Positions 56,648-64,000 of a DNA stretch of 64,000 bases are shown here, in pieces; within the stretch, counting starts at the first letter, position 1; every line of letters begins with the position of its first letter. The stretch comes from Adiantum capillus-veneris. Taxonomy: Eukaryota; Streptophyta; Polypodiopsida; Polypodiales; Pteridaceae. The stretch covers positions 20,227,951 through 20,291,950 of the forward strand of contig CM043948.1 in the NCBI GenBank assembly GCA_014529385.2. The letters run 5' to 3'. The position numbers and the translations under genes were made by a program. Below the pieces are notes generated by a model, which made no database searches, was not told the origin of the DNA, and saw only the letters and a list, made by a program, of their open reading frames with translations.

Positions 56648-58483
56648 CTAATGTAATCGTTTCCTTGTGTCCATATTATAAAGCTTCTTGGTACCTGTCT
56701 TTCCATAGAGGCTAATCGTACCATGTCGCCAATCTTGAACAACTCCCACTGCACGTAACCATGGTCTGCCCAGTATAATAGGATATGCTCCCAACCCTGC
56801 TGGCATCACATGAAAATCAACCACTGCCTTTGCATCATATGCCTCCACTTCTAAGCTCTTTACAACACCCAAGCATTTTACTTTTTGATGGTTTGCCAAT
56901 CTGATCCGAAAACCTGACACCCCAGCCACTGTGAGACCCATCTTCTTAACGCATGAGTGTGTTATGACGCATATTTGGGCTCCACCATCCACATAGCCTT
57001 GTCCCAAATTTTTTCTTTTGTGCCACACATTTACTATTGGAAAAATGTCTAGTAGCTCATCCATTGCCAACACCTTTACTGAACCTCTCTCTGGCTCTTT
57101 CTCCATTGGGTTAACCATCCTCTTCCACTGTCGCTTTAGTTTAGGCACCATCTCTATAAGCTGCCCAAAAGTAACATCTGCCTTCCTGCTCGTCAGATCC
57201 TCCTTCAAATCATAGCTTAATTGCCCATCCCCTAGTGGAAAATCTGAAACATGAAACTTTCGACGAGATCTCCTTTTCCTCTTGGCCTTGACATCCTCGC
57301 CTTCATGGCTCTTTCCTTTCTTCTTACTAGGACCTGGGGCACTTCTTCCTTCCTTATCCTCTGTGGTCCTCTTCCCAATAGGCATCACTAATGTATCCTC
57401 TAGCTTTGATGCCTTCTCCAAGGTGACTACACTTAGCACTTTTGTCTTTCCCTTTTCCTCTTGGGTTAATCCACTGGTTCCTTCATCTCCCTTAATTTCG
57501 ATGCCATAATCATTTGACCTAGTTAGCACCTGTCTTGGCAATGGATACATGTCTCCCCCCATCCTTGGTGGCTTATCACATTGCGGGCTGATGTGACCCA
57601 ACTCTCCACAGTTATAACATGTGGGCGTCTGCCTCCAAAACCTACCATTGCTTTGTCCAACACCATTCCTAGGCCTTTCTTCACCTCCTGGCTGATTTGC
57701 AAACCTCCCTCGACCTCGATTATTTCCCACTTGACCTAGCATGTTTAGGCTGAGATTCTTCATCAAATCTATCACTTGCCTCATGTCTTGCCTTAGCCCA
57801 TCATCTTGCACCGATGTAGTGATCACTGCTGGCATAACCTGAGTAGTAATAGGAACCACTGGTTCATGATGAACCCCTGACATGCGACCTTGTAAAGACT
57901 CTATAGGCTGAAATTTAGACCTCATGGGCAAAGATTCCACCCCTAACTGGCTCATTTTCCTCAACTTCCACTCTTTGTTCCTTGCTACCTCTAGTGCATC
58001 TTCATATGTCCTCGGCTTCTTTAACTCCACTCTCCAATGTATATTCTCCCAAAGACCAGCCAAGAACCTGTCCTTCTTCATCATGTAAGGTGGGGGTACC
58101 TGTGGTGCTAAGGCCTTGCACATCCACTCCCATGCCAATGAGAACTTACGTATGTACGCATCTACTGGATCACCTTCCTTTTGCACCAAACCTTGTACTT
58201 CTTGCCACACTTTGTCAGGATCTTCTATCTTCACAAAATCCACTTCCAACCCATGCCTTAGATTGTCCCAACTCAATCTTACACGTGGATCCGCTGCACG
58301 CAACTCCTCTTCAAATGTTTTGGACCAGACTTGTGCATCACTCTTCAAACAAATTTGGAGAAGACGTAACATCTATGTAGGGTCATGAATCTGGTTGTTA
58401 ATGCAGGCAACCTCCATCTTTTCCAAAAAATCTTTCACATCTTCATCACTTCTTCCATGAAACTCCAGATAAGAGAAATCCAT
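56648..58483 (-). pseudogene. Gag and protease of Tat1
   Basis: Start ATG at 58483-58481 (MDFSYLEFHGRSDEDVKDFL). A TAG at 58373-58375 follows 36 codons in, after which 574 codons are open. The capsid part has WSKTFEEELRAADPRVR and DPVDAYIRKFSLAWEWM; the zinc knuckle is CYNCGELGHISPQC (C-X2-C-X4-H-X4-C); a basic KAKRKRRSRRK stretch follows. The protease region has GYVDGGAQICVIT, with D-G-G-A instead of D-S/T-G-A, and IILGRPWLRAVGVVQDW. The D-G-G form together with LGRPWLR and the trailing DW motif is typical of this plant gypsy group. Confidence 0.88.
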
Positions 58484-58570
58484 GGCTACCCAAGTTACAA
58501 TGCTTTGAGAACCCCTTTGAACACACGTGCAAGAACCCAAAACTTTTGACTACCCAATCCCCAATAACTG
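58484..58570 (-). other. Short leader before Tat1 gag
   Basis: 87 bp between the LTR end and the gag ATG. After the LTR the minus strand reads CAGTTATTGGGGATTGGG, which matches no primer site I recognise, so I cannot confirm that this LTR belongs to Tat1. Confidence 0.5.
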
Positions 58571-59503
58571 TGTTAAGGCGGTTACGCCGCTAGCGGAAGC
58601 TAAATAGCGAGAACTCAACCAACAACAGAATTTGTCAGACGAGGACGAAGCTTGACCCGCAGGCGCATGGAAACAACTAGGTGGGTGTCAAATCACCTAA
58701 TCGACCTTCTAATGACAATCACTACTAAGGAAATCAAATCTAAGTTCTAAAATACGCAAGTGACTGAAATCCGTACTACGAACGAATGCTATACGAAACA
58801 GGATCTAGAATCATTGAATCGATCTCAAACTCAAGGGGAAGTCTATGCACTAGGTAAGAACAACACCCTAAAGACTTGAACTGCAAAATCAACCTATAAC
58901 CACTCCGTGCGGTAAACGCGTATGAGGACAGGCCGAAAAATACAGGTGACCGAAACTTGACCCCGATGGTACTAATGCGTAGCTCTACTCGTTGTGGTTC
59001 TATAGATATGCTGCACGCTCTATTCCGACACACAAGTTGGAAGAAAACTCACACCAAAGCTCGTAGGAACTTACCACACATAGAAGCCGATAGCGCGCAC
59101 TCTTGGTATCTGTGCGTAGCTCTCGCCGTTGCTAACACAATGGCGGTGTCGCTTCTCCAATGGCGGCTCCGTAGCTCGCGTAGAATGTAGATAAGACTCT
59201 CTCTCTCTCTCTCAGACACAGTCACGGCGCTCAAAAACTCACCTTTGATTAATAATCTAAATCCCTTAGGCTACAAAAATTTTGGCTTATATACCTCAGC
59301 CTTGGAGGTGAGAACATCTCTAACTAATTACATCAGCAAGTGAAATTACTTCGGGATTACAAGCTGGAAACTCAATTGAGTCCCGTTACTTAATGAATGA
59401 CTCAATTCAAAATCAATGTCGGAAAGACATTTATTACAATCAATGGTTACAAAAGTGATGAGTGTGAGCAAAAATGTGGGTGTGATCCTCTGCTGGCTCA
59501 ACA
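58571..59503 (-). repeat. LTR (TGTTGAG...CTTAACA) between accessory ORF and Tat1 gag
   Basis: 933 bp on the minus strand from TGTTGAGCCAGC at 59503 to CCTTAACA at 58571, with matching inverted ends. It is preceded by a strong polypurine tract and the 758-codon ORF, so it has the position of that element's 3' LTR, and it is followed by Tat1 gag, so it also has the position of a 5' LTR. It contains a TATA box and a short AG tract (59195-59213). A second, partial copy is at 43680-43975. Confidence 0.85.
59284..59294 (-). promoter_or_regulatory. TATA box of the LTR promoter
   Basis: GGTATATAAGC on the minus strand, about 210 bp into the LTR. The partial copy at 43680-43975 has GGTATAAGAGCC at the same place, so the site is conserved between copies. 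Confidence 0.6.
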
Positions 59504-59518
59504 CTCCCCCCCTCCGCG
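59504..59518 (-). other. Polypurine tract
   Basis: On the minus strand GCGGAGGGGGGGAG lies directly before the LTR start TGTTGAG, in the usual position for priming plus-strand synthesis, 34 bp after the accessory ORF stop. Confidence 0.85.
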
Positions 59519-59552
59519 TTCATGTCGTCCCTGACATGAATTTTATGCTTGG

Positions 59553-61829
59553 TCAATAAAGTCCTGTCGTCTTGAGCATCTGCAAATGTGATTCGTATCG
59601 TAGGTTGCCGATGGTCAAGGTTGGGCCGAATATTTTACTCTCGTGGGTGAAAAAGCCGGTGTAGAAAGCTTCTTCGAATGTTTGCATGTGGAAGCTAGGC
59701 AAAAACATAATCCTCTGGTATAGGAGGTGCAACACTTTTGGAGAAGGCTGTAATGAAAGGTCATACATCATATCAGTCACTCTGTCGGCCATCAATAGTA
59801 GACTCGAGGTCGTGGCTTTATCTGGCGCGAACAATTCAATGCAAGCTAAGAGAGTCCTGCAGATTTTCTTGAGCATCTGACACGAAAGGTCAGGAGAGAC
59901 AGTAAAGAGATTGATGGTGCCCGTTAGGGTTTTCACCATGTAGGCTTTACTTATTCTCTCTCCCGCCTTTGGTCCTGGCATCCTGGGGTAATTAAGCCAA
60001 TTTGGCTTCTTTTCTGCAATCCTGCCATGCTCTTTCCAGCTTCTGACTCTTGGCACCGGGCAGAAGGTTGCATCCTCCCGAATCTCCTTTGGTGCCTCTA
60101 CCAAGTAGATGAGGTAGGCTGGGTATTTGTTCAGCCAACCTTTCCTCCATCTAGGCTGCGAATCTACAATCTTCTTTGATTGTTTCTCCTTTGTGATGTC
60201 GCCTTCGTAAAGAGCGACATACTGCTCCTCCTCTATTCTCTTTTTCGTTTTTATTACTTCAAACTTCATCAAAGGGAAAGGCAGGCTGGGTTGCATCCAC
60301 TCTTCATGGAGCACTTTTGTGTCTAATCCCTGAAGTCTAATGGAGATTAGGAGTCTCCTCTCCCATTCCATTTCCGCCTTGGCACTTTCCTCTGTTGACT
60401 TTTCTATTTGGTCATGCAGCCTTTGTTCTTCTTCTTCAGAGATTCCTGAAGTTGAGGCCACCTCTTGAATTGGGGCTGGATCTTCAATTGTGGTTGCCTC
60501 TCCAGTTTCTGGTAGCTCTATGGCTGCTCCACTTGATCTTTCTTGTAGTGTCTCTGTCTCTCTTCTTTGTTGCTCTTGTAGATCTTGGAGCTGTTTGCGG
60601 AGGGTCTCATTCTCTATTCTTAGTATTTGATTTTCTAAAGTGAGCCTCTCCTCTGCTGCCAATGATCCCTCCGCAATGTGCAACCTTTGCACTTGCTCTA
60701 ATCTTAGCTCTCTTTGTAATCTTCGGACCTGGTCTTCCAGAGCTGGTACAAGAGCTCCCTCTTGTTCGGTTCCTGCTCTGCTAGCTCTAGGGGTAGTCCT
60801 GAGTCTAGTGATTGTTCTTTCTTGGAGCTCGACCCTTTCCCTTAGCTCAATGAGCTCATCTTTAGCCGCCTCCAAGTCGTCTTCCATCCGCTCCCTTGCT
60901 TCCTGTGCACTTGTTACTTCTCTTGAAGCCTCGGATAGCTGGATTATCAAGCCATCTCTCTCATTTTCCGCATCGTAGAGTGATGCTTTATGACTTTCAG
61001 ATTCAGTCATAGCATCCTCTAATTTCCTCTGCAACTCGGCTTCCCTTTGTTTGGCTGTCTCAATCTCCACTTCCTTTGCCTTGGATCTTTCTTTGATCTT
61101 GTTGAGCAGTTCATGCACCATGTGCATGTCTTTTTCATCTTCATCTATCAACTCTAAAGCTTTTTTGGCCACCACCTCCACTGGCTTTGGCTCTTCTAGT
61201 ACGTTCTGCTCGTCCAGTTTTTCATCACTTTCTTTTGTACTCTTTGTATTTTCCTCTGTCCCTCTCCGATCATCTCGTTTTTGTAGGGTGATCCCATAAA
61301 CCGCCTCAAGGGCCTCTTCTTCAGTGTACCCTATTGCTACCAGATCCTCATAATCGTTTTTCTTTTGCTGAATTGGATCTATCTCTTTTTCCTTGGTCCC
61401 GGCCTCCGGCTTTTCCATACCAGCCGTGTCCATCTCTACTGTGGTCTCTTCCACAATGATTTCCGTCTTCTTCTGGCTGGGTACATCAGTAAAGGAGGGC
61501 TGATTGTCCTCAGTCATCTTGGCTTTCCCTTTGTTTGCTTGCCCGTCTTTCTCTTGAGGCTCAGTAGACTCATCTACTTTCTTCTTCCCCTTGTCGTCCT
61601 TTTTCAGCTCAGCTTTTAAAAGCTGTACTTCCTCTTCAGTGTATGGCTCGACAGGTTGCTGCTCCAGTATAGCCTCTGACTCCTCATAAGCTCTAATATA
61701 TTGATCATATTGATCAACATGTGGCCTGGATGAGCTAGTTCCGACTTTAGTGGGGTCTGGAACCCACTTTTCTTCAAAGTCCCCTTTTAGAGCTCTTTCG
61801 ACTCTAAACTGCTCCACCAGTCTTTCCAT
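59553..61829 (-). CDS. Accessory coiled-coil protein of a gypsy element, intact 758 codons
   Basis: The longest ORF in the window, uninterrupted (MERLVEQFRVERALKGDF ... LQMLKTTGLY). Residues 60-160 are acidic and Lys/Glu-rich. Residues 159-182 read NDYEDLVAIGYTEEEALEAV, a UBA-like helix-loop-helix. Residues about 220-345 and 363-435 are strong coiled coil. Residues about 490-758 form a separate domain with VDSQPRWRKGWLNKYPAY and VPRVRSWKEHGRIAEKKPNW. No membrane segment or signal peptide is seen. The frame is open upstream of the chosen Met (SFAPKQTKSQKAAR), so the N-terminal module seen in GypA and GypC may once have been fused to it. It ends just before PPT and LTR, the place of the post-integrase ORF of plant gypsy elements. 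Function unknown. Confidence 0.75.
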   Translation of the reverse strand: MERLVEQFRVERALKGDFEEKWVPDPTKVGTSSSRPHVDQYDQYIRAYEESEAILEQQPVEPYTEEEVQLLKAELKKDDKGKKKVDESTEPQEKDGQANKGKAKMTEDNQPSFTDVPSQKKTEIIVEETTVEMDTAGMEKPEAGTKEKEIDPIQQKKNDYEDLVAIGYTEEEALEAVYGITLQKRDDRRGTEENTKSTKESDEKLDEQNVLEEPKPVEVVAKKALELIDEDEKDMHMVHELLNKIKERSKAKEVEIETAKQREAELQRKLEDAMTESESHKASLYDAENERDGLIIQLSEASREVTSAQEARERMEDDLEAAKDELIELRERVELQERTITRLRTTPRASRAGTEQEGALVPALEDQVRRLQRELRLEQVQRLHIAEGSLAAEERLTLENQILRIENETLRKQLQDLQEQQRRETETLQERSSGAAIELPETGEATTIEDPAPIQEVASTSGISEEEEQRLHDQIEKSTEESAKAEMEWERRLLISIRLQGLDTKVLHEEWMQPSLPFPLMKFEVIKTKKRIEEEQYVALYEGDITKEKQSKKIVDSQPRWRKGWLNKYPAYLIYLVEAPKEIREDATFCPVPRVRSWKEHGRIAEKKPNWLNYPRMPGPKAGERISKAYMVKTLTGTINLFTVSPDLSCQMLKKICRTLLACIELFAPDKATTSSLLLMADRVTDMMYDLSLQPSPKVLHLLYQRIMFLPSFHMQTFEEAFYTGFFTHESKIFGPTLTIGNLRYESHLQMLKTTGLY

Positions 61830-61892
61830 TCTTGCTGCTTTCTGACTTTTGGTTTGCTTGGGAGCAAACGAAGGCAGTTTCTCAGGACAATA

Positions 61893-62669
61893 AACATGGT
61901 CACCCCAATGATGACTGACGAATATCCTCTTTCAACATCCCAAACAATTGAAGCAGATATACAAAGGGACGAATTAGGAAAGACCATGACAGACCTTAGG
62001 GCTCAAGAAGATAGCATCATCGACGACTTGGAAGATACATGGTGTAGTCCTTACATAAAAGCTTATGCAGGCACAAAACAAGTTGAAATCTATGCATTGC
62101 TTGACACTGGAGCAAAAATGAGTGTCATCAGCTTTGAGCTCTTTCAGAAACTTGGAACAATGAAGACGATCCCAGAGACACACCGGTTGAAAGTAGCATC
62201 GGGTGATGAGGTGACCACGTTGTGGTCTATTATAATACCAATCACAGTGCAGGCACACCCGTACACTACAAAATTCCATGTACTGCCACCAAGTAGATCA
62301 ACAACGCCGTGTATCTTAGCAATGTCATGGATGAAAGCTAACAGGATATTCATTGATTTGGATACTAATGAAGCACTGTTCAGAAATGAAAACTTTTCAG
62401 AACCCTTCTTATCATATAAACAATTCATGTCAAGGAGGAAACAAAAGTCAATACAACCGCAAAGATCTGCCCAACAACAAGCAAAGTTTACAAGTCCAGC
62501 AATGTCTTATCAAAAATCAACAACCATGCAGGGAACCAGGCAAGTTTGGGTACGGCGTACAGAGATGACCGAGGCACAATTACATCAAAAGCGGAAATAC
62601 AAAGTTTGGATAAGGCACGATAGCCTAATTCCTATAAAAAAGGAGTTAGAAGAACAGACAAAACACTGA
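61893..62669 (+). pseudogene. Retropepsin fragment of a retroelement
   Basis: A 259-codon open stretch taken from MVTPMMTDEYPLSTSQ. Around 62090-62130 it has YALLDTGAKMSVISFELF, the aspartic-protease active site D-T-G-A, and around 62310 TPCILAMSWMKANRIFIDL, the matching C-terminal block. The remainder is basic and Gln/Lys-rich. No RT, RNase H or integrase follows, so pol was lost. It is head to head with the accessory ORF; the junction lies at about 61860-61893. Ty3/gypsy is most likely; a pararetrovirus-like origin cannot be excluded from the protease alone, but no movement-protein or coat motif is seen. Confidence 0.7.
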
Positions 62670-63258
62670 AAGACAACAAAACTTCAAAGAAACATAGTCA
62701 ATCTGTCAAATACGCAACTGACTATATTGGTATGGTGGCCAAAATTGCCAATTCAAAACAAGCCAACAACACAAGAAGGGTGGCCAAAGATGACAAACGA
62801 GTAGTTATCTACAACTGTCAAGGTCATGCAACATCATGCAAACAACACGAGGAAACAAATAGAATCAACAACAAAAACTACAAGGATGTCTAAGACCCAA
62901 GTCATCAAGGTAGAAAGAAAGAATGTTCCACCAGAATATACAACAATATCAACTTCAAAGGAACCACATACGCCAATTCAAAACCAGTCGAAAACAATCA
63001 AACACAGAGCAGAAGATCTACAACTACTCTTTGCAAAGAAAATCTACCAGCCAAATCAAGCTACCATAGGAAGCCTCAACGACAAATGCCAATAAGCGAA
63101 TCGCTTATAACTTCCTCTTGCACTGCATCAATTCTTTCTACATGCATTGACTGCAAAGGCATATAGGGCTATATTACAAGGCCTGCATTAGCACGAGTTC
63201 ACACCCATGCATAGCACATACCCTTGACGATACCCTGTCGTCCGGGAGGACTCCAACT
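62670..63258 (+). pseudogene. Decayed tail of the retropepsin element
   Basis: Asn/Thr/Lys-rich coding-like remnants, including an open stretch at 62826-63095. A possible degenerate zinc knuckle is seen near 62810 (YNCQGHATSCKQH). No further motif up to the polypurine tract. Assignment is weak. Confidence 0.4.
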
Positions 63259-64000
63259 AGGAGGGGGGGAGGCATTCCAAATGCGGACTCATGTCATATA
63301 TTAGAGGGCAATGTTTGTGAGCAATTTTTCAACCATTTTTGCATTTTATTGTGTGATTTTAGAAAAAACGAATATACCCTCGTAATTAATCTTAATTGGG
63401 GACCAAATCATCATTCATGAGCCCCTAGGGATGTGTATAGACTATAAAGAGAGTCAAATCTGGCCAAAAACTGTCTAAAAACAGCAAAAAATAGGCCAAG
63501 GTTGATGATAATGAGCGAGATTGTACATAGACGAGAGAAAAGTGAGCTACAAAGTGTTTTGCTTTTCATTGGTATTTTTCTAGGTTAGAATTGCTATTTT
63601 CGGGTTATTTTGGGATTTATTTGCTTTATTTTAGCCATTTTCTAGAAAAAATTATAGAAAAAAATATGTAATCCAGATGGAAACACAAAAGAAGAGACGC
63701 CTGATCAGAGCAAGGTAAAGAAGACATAGTAAAAATAGGGACTGCAAAGGTGACAGGGCAAAATGACCACCGTCATGAAGGGACCTCCAACAGGAGAAAT
63801 CTACAAAACTGGTAAAACTGGAGCAACCGAAGTCCAAATCAGAAAATTTGGGATCCTAAACCGCATCTCGCAAAAAGTTATAACCACAGGTAAAAGATTG
63901 GAAAATTTGGTGTCGGAGTCTCGATTACATATAGAGAGGCTAGGCTAGAAATCCCTCATTTGAGTCATTTTCCATAGTGAGAGAGAGAGAGCTCCCTACA
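63259..64000 (+). repeat. Polypurine tract and probable start of a 3' LTR
   Basis: AGGAGGGGGGGAGG at 63259-63272 has the form of a PPT, as at 59504-59518. What follows to the window end is non-coding and LTR-like, ending in an AG microsatellite (63980-63991). The exact LTR start is unclear (candidates TGCGGACTC near 63282 and TGTTTGTGAG near 63312), and the far end is outside the window. Confidence 0.5.

Larger units (their letters stand above)
43976..58483 (-). mobile_element. Tat1: Ty3/gypsy element of the Tat lineage, split by Cacta1
   Basis: Minus-strand order: gag with CCHC knuckle, protease, reverse transcriptase, RNase H, a second RNase H-like domain, integrase. The extra RNase H between RNase H and integrase is a known hallmark of Tat elements. 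Cacta1 (45910-53933) sits inside the integrase. The region 43976-45093 is probably 3' LTR. The 5' border is uncertain: the LTR at 58571-59503 ends 88 bp upstream of gag but is preceded by its own PPT and another ORF. Confidence 0.85.

Noticed and set aside
59553-61829. Host gene (myosin-like or kinesin-like coiled coil)
   Set aside because: Coiled coils alone mimic such proteins; the ORF abuts a polypurine tract and LTR and shares its UBA-like motif with the GypC post-integrase ORF.
61893-62669. Endogenous pararetrovirus
   Set aside because: Only a retropepsin is visible. No movement protein, coat domain or RT, and a PPT and LTR-like sequence follow, which favours an LTR element.

Overview
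This is plant nuclear DNA, almost certainly heterochromatin of a large seed-plant genome. The evidence is the element types: Ty3/gypsy elements with two RNase H domains or with tRNA-Asp and tRNA-iMet type primer sites, a Ty1/copia tail, a CACTA (En/Spm) transposon with spliced transposase genes, and a Mutator-like MITE. Long AG/CT microsatellites are common. I found no host gene, rRNA, tRNA or CRISPR array; essentially the whole 64 kb is nested, mostly decayed transposable elements.

Layout, with working names. 1-2390 (+): GypA, the 3' part of a Ty3/gypsy element (integrase end, spacer with four copies of a perfect palindrome, accessory ORF). ~2390-13467 (-): GypB, a related gag-pol element with its 5' LTR, tRNA-Asp-type PBS and a palindrome-bearing leader; GypA and GypB meet tail to tail. 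13697-19864: Rep2, two ~1.85-kb direct repeats around an unrecognised acidic decayed ORF. 19865-26970 (-): GypC, 3' LTR, minisatellite, accessory ORF, integrase and RNase H remnants. 26961-27672: gag-like and copia scraps. 27828-39916 (+): GypD, a chromovirus-like PR/RT split by a Mutator-like MITE (9-bp TSD), itself split by Tek1 (28952-39341, TSD CATAT), a 10.4-kb element with very large LTRs, a gag and no pol. 39917-43679 (-): Tek2, another LTR of that family. 43680-43975 (+): an LTR fragment. 43976-58483 (-): Tat1, a Tat-lineage element with a second RNase H, split in its integrase by Cacta1 (45910-53933). 58571-59503: an LTR. 59553-61829 (-): an intact 758-codon accessory ORF. 61893-64000 (+): retropepsin fragment, polypurine tract and probable start of a 3' LTR.

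Three things stand out. (1) Three gypsy families each carry a private palindrome of the form arm-GC/GT-arm in non-coding DNA; in GypB they are 297-298 bp apart. (2) The accessory protein downstream of integrase occurs in three states of preservation; two divergent copies share a UBA-like motif (GYxEEEA core) ahead of, or near, coiled-coil sequence. (3) The nested insertions can be dissected to the base, with target duplications and empty sites that restore the interrupted reading frames. GypB also carries a tandem duplication of the integrase zinc-binding domain. Most coding breaks are single-base nonsense changes of the kind expected from C-to-T decay of methylated DNA.

All family assignments are by eye from translated motifs; no database search was run.
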